Source: Endocalyx cinctus (lineage: Eukaryota > Ascomycota > Sordariomycetes > Amphisphaeriales > Apiosporaceae). From it: a DNA stretch of 64,000 bases. The stretch lies in NCBI GenBank assembly GCA_001600455.1, contig BCKC01000003.1:3386315-3450314 (forward strand), given 5' to 3'. The position numbers were made by a program, and so were the translations under genes. Numbering within the stretch: the stretch's first letter is position 1; every line of letters begins with the position of its first letter. Below are positions 54,248 through 64,000 of this stretch, in pieces. The notes under the pieces are model-generated. The model saw only the letters and a program-made list of their open reading frames with translations. It was not told the DNA's origin and made no database searches.

Positions 54248-54869
54248 GGCGAATTAAGTTTTCTAGTCAAATATGTCAGGGGAGATATATACGGTAGAGT
54301 TAAGTTTCAGCTACCGGTACTACCAAACAGAGAAAGAAGGAAAAGTCAAACAAATCTTTATTCAGGCGAGGACATATAGCAATGACTTTGAGTTTTCCTA
54401 AAAAGCCTATGTATTATACATCATATAGGTTTGACTCCGACGTCGCTCATCTAATCTAACTAAGTACTTGATAAGTTTGCCAGAATAAAAGGAGGTGTTC
54501 ATTGGCTAATAAGGACCAACCCCACTACCAGTCACCAGTAGGCGAGTTCGGCATGTATGACCTCATTGCAGCTTGTGTCTCTAGAATGAGCTTTTACCTG
54601 CAATATTTTTTTTCTCGAAGAATTTCAACGCACCCATCCAGAAGTATTTAATTTCCGTGAAAGTTTAGACTAGATGGTAGTGAGCGACATTTCTTAACTC
54701 TTATGTATCATCAAAGGCACAGTTATCAGAGTAAGTGTTCTCATTTTTGGGACAACTACGACTTATTATATTTTGTAAATTACGAAGTAGTATGATGAGT
54801 ATGCTCATTTAATGGTCTGGAAAAAGCTAATTCAAAAAAGCTAATTCAAATATAGCATGTCTCCGATCA
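54248..54869. other. Intergenic
   Basis: 620 bases of AT-rich DNA: the promoter of the MCT-like gene and the 3' end of the sedolisin gene. A 13-base direct repeat, AAAAAGCTAATTC, occurs in tandem at 54822-54847. No gene seen. Confidence 0.6.
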
Positions 54870-57345
54870 TTACGCATCCTTCAGAATATCCAATAGCACA
54901 GGGAAGTTGGGGGATCCAAGTCCAGAAACGGGATCCCAACCTTTAGCAGCTACGAAACCCGTTGAGCTACATCCGGGGTTCGAGCCGGAAGTAACGTCGT
55001 TGAATGCCTCGGGATGCTCGTACAAGATGGGGTGAACGAAGCCGAGCGGCCCCTTGCCGGCGCTGATCCTCTCCTCGTTCACGAGCGTGAGCACGGCACC
55101 CCAGACCGGCGCCGATAGCGAAGTTCCACCGATAAGGTACCAGGAGCCGTTTCCGAAAATGAGCTGGCGGTCACCGACGGCTGCTACGTCCGGGTAACCG
55201 CGACCGCCGATGTGGTAAACGCCGCTCGTGACGTTGGAGAAGTCCTCGTCCACCACCTGCGTCTCGTACCCGGTAAACGACAGGGATACGGTGTTGAAGT
55301 ACGTTTCGACCGCGTCCTTCTGGTAGTCGGGCTGCGCGTGAACGTTGCTGAAACCGCCGCCGCTGGGGAAGCGCTGGGTGGCCACCTCGTTCAACTTCTC
55401 GTACGGGGTCGGGGCGGTGGCATTACTGAACCGGTCCCACTCGGTGCTGCCGACGCTGAGAACGTACGGGCAGCTGGCGGCCGTGTCTGGGGCGAAGATG
55501 AGACCATCATCGCCGAGACACGGGTAATCCGGGTCGATACCGACGCCGGAATCCCCCGAGGAGATCACCACCGTCGTACCCTGCAGGCCCAGCTTCATCC
55601 ACTCGTCGCACTGCCTCTTGATGTAAAAGTCCGGTAACGCGGCTTCAGTCTCGCCATACGAGATGGAGATGACGTTCGTCGGCTCGTACACTCCGCATTG
55701 CAGCTCGCCTTTGTAACCACCCTCGTTGGGGTCAGGATACACTGGGTCCATGCACTCCTCCTCGTAGCAATTGCCAGTCTCGCCGTACGCGCTGTAAGTG
55801 CAGTAGCTACCATCAATGGCATCAAGGAAAGCTTAGATAAAGAGTTAGTCAAGGGGCTCAAAACATCCAGGAAATTAGCGATGCGATAACGAGACGTACT
55901 ATTCCAAAATCCGTTGCCTTCATTTGTCGCCTCGTAGTATTCGTCATCTACCTGATAGAGGACAGTGCCTTGGGGGTAAATAAGCGGCCAAGCGGCATCA
56001 AAATCCAAAGTGGATTCTAGACCGACAGGGACCGGGCCCACGGGAGAAGGGTCCTCAACGGCGCCTACTGCTCCATCGACCAGGCGTTCTTCCGGGTATG
56101 TCCCGTTGGGAATATTACTGCATTGCTATTAGTAATATTTCTGGAATGAAAAGGATATCTCAAGACTTACGGATGAAGAGTACTGAAGAAGACGTCTAAA
56201 TCGGCCTTGCTGTAGTGGTCATCAATGCTCTCAAAGATACCGAGCTCGTTGCCGGTAGCGGCTAAAGTGCCGTTGGGAATGCCATATTGGGCTGTATAGC
56301 GGTTAGCTTTCAGCACAATACTAAGATAAGATTATGATATATTTACCTCGAGTGCACTCGGCCGTGACATATGTACTACAAGTAGTAGAGTTCGGGTTGG
56401 GAAAGGCCGGGAGCGCAGTGATGAAAGGACGTGCGATCCTGTCTGCTGCACTGCGCTTCCGTCTCAGGTCATTGTCGGCGCGCTTGCTTTTGCGAGTGCG
56501 AAGCCTAGTGCCTGGAGTTACGTAGTCGACGTGCTCCTTAACGTGCTTGGGAATATGATATCCTTCTGCAGACAGATCGATGCTGCCTGAAGAGTGCTCC
56601 CAGATGTGATATTCGGTGAAGAGTAGGCCCTCAGCTTCGGCGACGGTGGCATCAAATTGAATCCACTGCGACAGAACGTTTATTAATTACACACGCGATG
56701 AATTCCCGCTAGGAACATTATACAGACCTGCTTGTTAACCGATTGACCAACGCGGTCGGCCGAGATGCCAGAGGATACAAGCCAGTCGACGACGGCGTCA
56801 ACGCTAGATTTATCCGGGGCGAAGAAGTCGATAACCTCCTCTGGTGACCTGTGTGACGAAATATTTCATATTAGAGACTTCCATTCTCATTTGGGAAATA
56901 ATAGAGCTTGTTGCTAAAGAGTACTCACTGTCCAAATAGTTAGCTAATTAATACAAGAGTAATTCGACACAGGCGGTATCTAAAGGAGGGAATTCTCAAT
57001 GACATACCATGTGTTTTCCATAGTTTCCAGATTTCGGGTTCGAGCTTTACCCTCACAGTTAGTCCAGCCGAAAGATCAAATCATTGAGTAAGGTGTGTTT
57101 TCTTACATATCCATCAATCTCTCACGTCCGGCATCCAAGTTAGCCTGCTTAAGGCCAATGCGCATAGGCAAAATGGTACCGGCCGACACTTTTTCTCTCT
57201 TCGTCCATTGTCTAGCCCAATGACGCTTGTGACTCTCGTGGAGCACGTGAGAAGACGGTACAGATCTCTTCTCTAGAGGAGTGCCGACAGCCTCAATGGC
57301 CAAGGTGCCAAGGAGCACGAACGCGGTGGAGGAGGAGAACAACAT
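54870..57345 (-). CDS. Secreted sedolisin (S53 tripeptidyl peptidase)
   Basis: Acid serine protease that removes tripeptides outside the cell. Exons inferred: 57345-57107, 57044-57008, 56838-56728, 56665-56347, 56291-56171, 56117-55900, 55831-54870, about 668 residues. Signal peptide MLFSSSTAFVLLGTLAIEA, then an S53 propeptide with His-Glu-Ser-His-Lys-Arg and the Gly-Asn-Tyr-Gly-Lys-His segment on a 37-base exon. The mature enzyme has Glu-Ser-Thr-Leu-Asp-Phe-Asp (catalytic Glu and Asp), Ser-Ser-Gly-Asp-Ser-Gly (oxyanion Asp) and Gly-Gly-Thr-Ser-Leu-Ser-Ala-Pro (Ser). Late Asp-Val-Thr-Ser-Gly-Ser-Asn-Pro-Gly and Gly-Trp-Asp-Pro-Val-Ser-Gly-Leu-Gly bind calcium. One junction is uncertain: the better conserved acceptor (exon from 56848) puts the frame out by one base after the 37-base exon, whereas 56838 keeps frame but drops three expected residues. 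Confidence 0.88.
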
Positions 57346-60300
57346 TGTTAGCTACCGCTTCGCCAAGCGAACAAAATACTACTCTGTAAAGGTAGACTTT
57401 TGAGAGGTAGGATGATTTTAGGAACGAAGAGACGAGCGGGTTCCTTGGCGATACCAGGGCTTTTTAAATGTTCCATTATCGACTCATCATCTCCTTGATT
57501 CGACGTAATTATATTATATATTTGAGATAAGAGCTCGGGCAGGGGTGAAGCTTTTTGGAATCTGACCGGGATTCTGTGCAGGATATATGTAGGGTGCCTA
57601 CTGACTAGGGAAGGATTTAGCTATGTCGATCCTGGCTTCGTAAGGGTCCCCTACTGATCCTTCGTGATTGTGAAGTATTCATGTTGTCATGATGCTTCAA
57701 CCCCAGAATCTTGCCAAGCATGTCATTGGAGGGTAATGGATTGATCTCCGACTTGGCCAATCTTAATCCGACCTCCTATCACGCATATGCAAGCCCCATT
57801 CTCACCACTCTATAATGACCTCCTTCATTGAGCTTAGTCTTCATGTAAGTCCCGTTCACCTTCCCAGTAATAACGTCGCTCGATATAGATGCTCAGACAC
57901 AGGATATATCAACTATCATCGCGTGCTCATCGGAAAGATAATTCGCATTGACTCGTTTTTTCGAAGTGGAGGGGCAATTTTAGACTTATTAGGAAAATGA
58001 AACTGGCTCCCACTTGACTCGCGCTTTGTTGGCATGCGTTAAAACGGTCAGATACAGGTACAAGCACAGGCCCAGACCCCATAATGCGGCTTTAAAACAT
58101 CTCGATTAGTGAGCTAGTCTTCCATCCATCATAAGTCTCTAAAGTTTAGAGATTTCTAAACGGCCTCAAATCAACACTGAAGCCCAAGACAGTGTCTTCA
58201 AGTATTTATGAAATAGAAATATTTAAATTCACTCATATTTATTACTTCGTCTTGATCATTCTTCAAACTCATGGGCTGGATGTGAACCACATCGAGACGT
58301 AAGTACGTTCTGTGAATGCTGGCGGCTTTAAGGAAATCCGTAACTCATAAGAGCTTAATCCCAGAGCTCTGCTATAACCGAACATCCCAGCAGCAGCACC
58401 AGTAATAACTATGGCGTATCTCCAAGTCTATATATTATTCTACGATAAGGATCTAATGCCTGAAAATATAACCCAGACGACAATAATGTGACGGCCTTGG
58501 CGCTACGATCGCACCAAAGTACATACATGTGCGCGCCCCACCGAACATCATCTGGGTACCTTGCAGCATGCATGGTCGCCAACATTATGCTCTTATTACA
58601 TGCTACCTCGACTTTTTCGAGTTAGGAATAACTGGGAATTTGGTCCTGTTTGTAGGAATCACCGAAGATTCATTTATTATACAATAATAGTATTACAAAT
58701 TCCCGGACAAATCTTTAGTAGTGATTACATTTAATATGATGTGAATGACGACCATCAGCGGTGCTCTACCAAGCCATCTCTTCGACAAATACCTCAACAC
58801 AGGCAGACAGGATCCTGCAGCTTCACAGTTATATATTGGAATCTTGCGCCCGATTCTTCCCGAGGGGTGTGCTGCTGTCAGACTTGCATGCAGAGCTCAA
58901 AGACCTTTACAGCAGCCCCTTCTCTCGGCAATGGAGCTATTGGTTTGAGAAATAACAGGACAATGTGCCAATGCTATCGTGGCTTGTCGGATCGTAGATA
59001 AATTCAATTCAAGAATCTATCCTAATGCGAGCATCTTCTCGTTCGCGTAACAGATTTTAAATCCCGACCGGCACGTTTGTATGAATTCTTAGAGGCTGGA
59101 AACAATCTTCTACGAGTGAGCGGCTTTTGGGACCTAATCCCTCGCTACAAGGTGAAGGGCTCTCTGGGCGGCGCCGAGTTGGACTGATAGTACGGTAGGG
59201 TTCAACAAGTACCCTACTTGGTGCATCATATTCCTAACTATAATGGAAAGTAGCGAAGATGATGATGCAAGTTGAGCACGAGTATTGACGTAGGTATATA
59301 TTAATTGGCACATGCCAATTGAACCTATACTGTAAGGTGGGTGTCCTTATCTAATCTACAGTGTGGCTGCCAACAGCAGCCACCCACTCCCTATGTTGTG
59401 GCATAATTTCTACCTTCTTCTATCAACAGTGTTGCAATGACCACGTTATCCTGTGACCGAAATCCTGCCGGATCGGATTAATTATATGGAAAGGCATTTC
59501 GTTGAACAGAAGATGACATCTACCGACGTAGACGAACTCACCAATATAGTTCGTGATATAGCGCATGCGATGGTCCCTTAGCAAGGAACCGGTACGAAAC
59601 AGATTATTGAAAGTGCAAAGACGTCGGGACCGATTTTGGCAAGTATCATCTACATTTGGGACCGTCTAAAGAATGGGCTTCAACCGCTTAGCCAGATAGG
59701 TCATGCGCCGACAGAATCCAAATACATCCGTACCTATATAGATAGGCTCATCTCTAAGGCAATTATACTAGCGAGTTAGCGGCTCGTCATCGCTTAAGGG
59801 TTCTCAGCGTACCGTGAGGTCAACATATTCTTGCCATCTTAACTCACGAATTTCTCATATTAGGTATAATATTAATAATCGGTATTGCATGCGTCAGTAT
59901 CTATAACAGCAGAGATACCTTCCCTCGCTCTTATAAACCAGTTTATTTTAATTGGTATTTTATGTAAGGAAGTAAGTACTGTCTTTGCTTTGTTTCTAGA
60001 TGGTGCATCGTCTCGATGCTGCCTCGAACTGTCTTAGAGCCGCAGGCTAAAAACCCAGCTATTCACACTATTGTCACCCAGCTTAACCCCTTTCAGCTAA
60101 GCACTCCTAATCTGATGATGGTTGGACAAAGAGCTGAAATTCGCCTAGAGGCGGATTCCCGTTAATATCAGAGGCGGTCATATCATTCCCCAGATTTAGA
60201 GGCATGTTGGTAAAATACCCCTTTTCTAAACAGGTTCCAGACTGTCTCTCCACGTGGCGCCAGCTATTCTAAGCGAGCTTCGACTTTTGAAAGTGTAAAT

Positions 60301-60474
60301 TTTTCAGCCGGAATGAACAAAATGTCAACATATACATATTAAAGGACGACTCCCTGTTTATCTGTATCTATGGTTGGTTTCCCCATCTCTCGTCATTACA
60401 CTCGTTTTTTTTCCCCCTCTCTCTCTATCACACTTTCAAGGAGGGCTCGACGATAGGTATACCCGTGTTTTACG
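57346..60474. other. Long intergenic region with possible gene relics
   Basis: 3.1 kb, the longest gap. Around 58745-58960 two overlapping frames read like pieces of one protein (see findings). Elsewhere the DNA is featureless on both strands, with no tRNA and no terminal repeats. A CT-rich leader just before 60475 belongs to the GH55 gene. Confidence 0.5.
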
Positions 60475-63192
60475 ATGCGCCTCCTGAGTCTTGCCTTATT
60501 TTTCTCGTTAGCAGTCGGTGACAAATTATTAATCCCAGAAGCTGAAAATGCGATTAAATTGCAGCTAGACTTGTTCAGTAATTATGTCGTTACCAGCAAT
60601 GATTCCACTGTCGAGGGAACGGGAATTACATCCCGCGACCTATCAACATCTGTCGATTCCCGTGACATACTAGAAGAGAGACAAACTGGTGCCAGCTATT
60701 GGTACGAAACAATAGCTCACAGTGGAATATCAGCGTTCAACCCGAATCGGGCAACTTATCAAGTATACCGCAACGTCAAGACTTACGGCGCTAAAGGGTA
60801 TTGAATAATTTTTTCTGCTTCCCTTGAACTCGTCAAAGAAGATAGCAACTATAGTTAGCTAACGCGTTGGTTTAGAGACGGAGTAACAGATGATACAGCC
60901 GCTATACAGAGTGCTATAAGCGCTGGCAACCGGTGCGCCCCGGGCTCGTGCATGTCGTCAAGTACGACCAACGCTGTGGTATACTTTCCGGGTGGTACAT
61001 ATCTCGTATCGTCCTCGATCATCAACTACTACGCGACAATTCTTGTGGGAAATCCGAACGACATGCCGGTGCTCAAAGCGAAGCCAGGGTTTACGGGGTT
61101 CGGAGTCATCGACGGTGCCCAATACCAAAGTGGTGGCGCGCTGCCGTATAACGGTGCAGTCAACATTTTCTGGAACCAGGCCAAAAACTTCATCATCGAC
61201 CTAACTGCCCTCCCAGCCTCGACTGAGGCGACGGGAATCCACTGGCCGACCTCCCAAGCTACGAGCCTGCAAAACATCGTCTTCCGCATGTCTAGCGCCG
61301 CCGGGACCAAGCACCAGGGTCTATTTATCGAGTCTGGCTCAGGAGGCCTCTTAAATGACCTCGTCTTCTACGGCGGCATGTACGGCGCCGTTTTTGGTAA
61401 CCAGCAGTTCACCGCCCGTAACTTGACCTTCTACAACGCTGCGACGGCCATCTACCAGATTTGGGACTGGGGATGGACGTATAAGAGCATATCGGTGAAC
61501 AACTGCACCGTCGGGTTCGATATGGCCACACGCAGCTCCAGCGGCGAGACCGTCGGCTCCGTCACTTTCGTCGACGGCGCGTTCGCCGACACCAAGATCG
61601 CCTTCAACATCTCGCGCACCGGCGACAACACCCAGCCCAAAACGGGAGGCAGTCTGATCATCGAGAACGTGTCGCTGAAAAACGTCGGCACCGCGATCCA
61701 GCACGGCCCGACCAAGAACGTCCTCCTCGCGGGCACCAGAGGAACTACGACCATCTCGAGCTGGGTCAGCGGAAACACTTACGCCGGATCCACCGGTCCC
61801 ACGGCCAGATCCGGCGGCGCCGTCACGACCGCTCCCGTCCGACCCGCGGCGCTCCTCGGCAGCGACGGGAAGAAGTTCTACGAGCGCTCGAAGCCGACGT
61901 ACGCCAACCTACCCGCCACGTCGTTCTCGTCAGTCCGGGCGGGCGGCGCCAAGGGCGACGGCAGCACGGACGACACGGCCGCCCTGCAGGCGGTTCTTAC
62001 CGCGGCCGCGCGAGCCGGTCGCGTCGTCTACTTCGACGCCGGCACGTACAAGGTGACGCGGACCCTGCTCGTGCCGCCGGGGAGCCGGATCGTCGGGGAA
62101 GGGTACCCGGTGATCATGTCGAGCGGGAGCTACTTCGCCAACGTCAACGCGCCGCAAGCCGTCGTGAAGATCGGGAACGTCGGGGACTCGGGCGTCGTCG
62201 AGTGGAGCGACATGATGGTCTCGACGCAGGGGGCGCAGGCCGGCGCGGTGCTGATCCAGTGGAACCTGAACTCGCCCTCGACGGGCGTTCCGAGCGGCAT
62301 GTGGGACGTGCACACGCGCGTGGGCGGGACGAAAGGGTCGAGCCTGTCGTACGCCGACTGCGCCTCGACGCCGGCCTCGACGACGGTTAAGACCGCCTGC
62401 ATGGGCGCGTACATGTCGATGCACGTCACCAAGTCGGCCGGCCGGCTGTACATGGAGAACGTGTGGCTGTGGGTGGCCGACCACGACGTGGACGACTCGG
62501 CGCTCCGGCAGATCACCGTCTACGCCGGCAGGGGTCTCCTGGTGCAGTCGACCGCCGGCGTTATCTGGCTCGTCGGCACGAGCTCGGAACATCATACCCG
62601 CTACCAGTACCAGCTGTCCGGCACCCAGCTCGTCTTCGCCGGTCAGATCCAGACCGAGACGCCGTATTACCAGCCGAACCCGGGGGCGAGGTCGCCTTTC
62701 CCCCTCAACACGACTATAGACGACCCGAATTTTGATGTCTTCTGTCCTCAGGGCTCGGCGAGCACTTGCGCAGAGGCGTGGGCCCTCAGATTGAATGGGA
62801 GCAAGAACGTGCTTATTTACGGTGCAGGGTAAGTTTCAACATCCTCTTTGTCTTTTGGCTAAAAAAAAAAAAAAAAAAAGGGGGGGGGGGGGGGGAAGGT
62901 TTTAAACCATGTCTGTGTGTCTGTCTCGGCTAACCTTTTTTCCCTTCTCATCAGGTTTTACTCATTTTTCAACAATTATAGCACATCGTGTTCAGCCACG
63001 GGTGCTAGCACGCTGTGTCAGACGGGCATAGTCCAATACGACTCAGCTAATACTAAGGGTTTCTGGATTTACGGGTTGAATACCGTCGGCGCCGCTGGTA
63101 TGATAATAAGAGATACTACAAGCATTGCGAAGTATGCGTCCAACATCAACGTCTTTCCTAGTACCATTGTGTATTTCAATAGTAATACATAG
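60475..63192 (+). CDS. Secreted GH55 exo-beta-1,3-glucanase
   Basis: Glycoside hydrolase 55, 837 residues, exons 60475-60797, 60876-62828 and 62955-63192. Splicing restores Gly-Ala-Lys-Gly-Asp-Gly-Val-Thr-Asp-Asp-Thr-Ala-Ala-Ile at the first join and Gly-Ala-Gly-Phe-Tyr-Ser-Phe-Phe at the second. A signal peptide (MRLLSLALFFSLAVG) is followed by a propeptide-like stretch ending in Glu-Glu-Arg-Gln. Two right-handed beta-helix (pectate-lyase-3-type) halves are visible, each starting with a Gly-Asp-Gly-x-Thr-Asp-Asp-Thr-Ala-Ala motif (about residues 108-118 and 495-505), which is the GH55 layout. These enzymes release glucose from beta-1,3-glucan of fungal walls, callose or laminarin. The middle of the gene is very GC-rich. 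The second intron contains A19 followed by G16. Likely a wall-remodelling or degradative enzyme. Confidence 0.92.
62861..62895. repeat. A19G16 homopolymer pair inside GH55 intron
   Basis: Nineteen A then sixteen G in intron 62829-62954, about 30 bases after the donor. Confidence 0.9.
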
Positions 63193-64000
63193 ACGGATAA
63201 AATCTATGTATGAGATGTATAAACGGAAGGTTCAATTAATCGAAAATAAATACATATGTAATAATAGGACTGAAGGACTAAATAAAGATAGAAGAAAGTA
63301 ATGAGCTAGACGTGAGGTCTGAATGATTGTAGCAAGTAGAGAGATAGCTATGCAAATTGTATAAACATGAAACAGTCTTAGAAGAGGAGTCCCTTGCTTG
63401 TAGTGCGCCAAGGTGATTATTGGAGTCTTGACTCCAACTCCCAGGGACCACAATATCCAAATCTGGTCTGTCCGTGTCACGCAGACACACTAACAGGGTC
63501 ACTTTACCCTTTTCAGTATCGTATTCTCGGCTTCCGTCAGGCACTCATTGTAAGTCCACTAATCAGCATCGCGTATTATTTCAAGGCTACACATGGTCGA
63601 TATCCGTGCCTATGGTATCGCGAGCTCAGTGACGCTTTATTTTAGTTCTTCGGAATTGGACTTGTACGCGTAGGTTCCAAGAACAACAACGTGCACCAAG
63701 CCTCGTGAAGGGCCTGTCCGTACCAAACATGCGCGCTTGAAGATGACATGGACAAATTATGCACAGGTGTGTTGCGAGGGTTACGAGAGTCGGCATTTTC
63801 ATATAAGAAAGCCATGGCGACCACACTCCGGAGAAGTGAGCTATAAGAAACACCTAGGCTGTCTTCTCGATCACGGAGAAGTCCCCCGGGAAACACTTCT
63901 AGCTTATCCACTTCGTTTTACGCTTTCCTCAAGATGGGTTTCTTCAAGCTACTCACGTCGTTCGTGACGTTGATGGGTCTTTTCGACCTGTCTGTCGCTT
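63193..64000. other. Right end, no gene seen
   Basis: 800 bases after the GH55 gene. Several overlapping frames on both strands open mostly at non-ATG codons and match no family I know. A gene may start beyond the window. Confidence 0.5.

Noticed and set aside
61930..62595. 221-codon antisense frame in the GH55 gene
   Set aside because: Shadow of the GC-rich exon; the sense strand holds the clear GH55 signature.
63278..63967. Overlapping frames at the right end
   Set aside because: Non-ATG starts for most, no recognised family, both strands equally open.
1..64000. CRISPR arrays, operons, Shine-Dalgarno sites, rRNA genes
   Set aside because: The window is fungal nuclear DNA; I saw no spaced direct repeats or rRNA sequence, and bacterial signals do not apply.
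1..64000. Complete transposon or LTR element
   Set aside because: No reverse transcriptase, integrase or transposase motif and no paired terminal repeats were found by eye; only possible decayed DNA near 9.4-10.5 kb.

Overview
The window is nuclear DNA of a filamentous ascomycete (Pezizomycotina, most likely a Sordariomycete; the class is an inference from gene content). The signs are genes with one to six short GT-AG introns of about 50-135 bases, AT-rich intergenic DNA with many homopolymer tracts, single-gene transcription units on both strands, and typical fungal families (Zn2Cys6 regulator, GH55 glucanase, sedolisin, EHN-type epoxide hydrolase, BBE-like oxidase). Exon joins below were worked out by hand from splice consensus, reading phase and family conservation.

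Left arm, 1-13.3 kb: a mixed region of intact and broken genes. It holds a membrane-anchored aspartic-protease-like protein that has lost its catalytic motifs (271-2505), a SnoaL-like protein, a seven-exon DHA1-type MFS transporter (3905-5940), a Nudix hydrolase with a probable late frameshift, an F-box gene broken in several places (7530-8532), a C-terminal scrap of a GH18 chitinase (9007-9393), a PsiD-like decarboxylase of the phosphatidylserine decarboxylase superfamily (10521-11945), and a glutathione S-transferase gene broken at a run of eight A.

Middle, 13.6-38.1 kb: mostly housekeeping and secreted functions. These are a small secreted protein, an SDR, a Tma17/Adc17-like proteasome assembly chaperone, an M20 carboxypeptidase, a mitochondrial rhomboid protease, a PhoD-like phosphatase, P5C dehydrogenase of proline catabolism, an acyltransferase-3 membrane protein and an M81 (MlrC-like) hydrolase. 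A tRNA-Ala(UGC) with an 18-base intron follows at 38.56 kb.

Right arm, 39.7-54.2 kb: a run of redox and tailoring genes with a regulator and a transporter: Gfo/Idh/MocA oxidoreductase, epoxide hydrolase, BBE-like FAD oxidase, PaxM-like FAD monooxygenase, Zn2Cys6 factor, MCT-like MFS transporter. This is the best candidate for an undescribed pathway: it has oxidation, epoxide opening, control and export or import, but no PKS, NRPS or terpene synthase is visible. A secreted sedolisin (54870-57345) and a secreted GH55 exo-beta-1,3-glucanase (60475-63192) close the window.

Three gene details stand out: the regulator's first zinc-cysteine pair sits alone on a 24-base in-frame micro-exon, the BBE-like oxidase has an MGCC N-terminus, and several genes carry long homopolymers inside introns.
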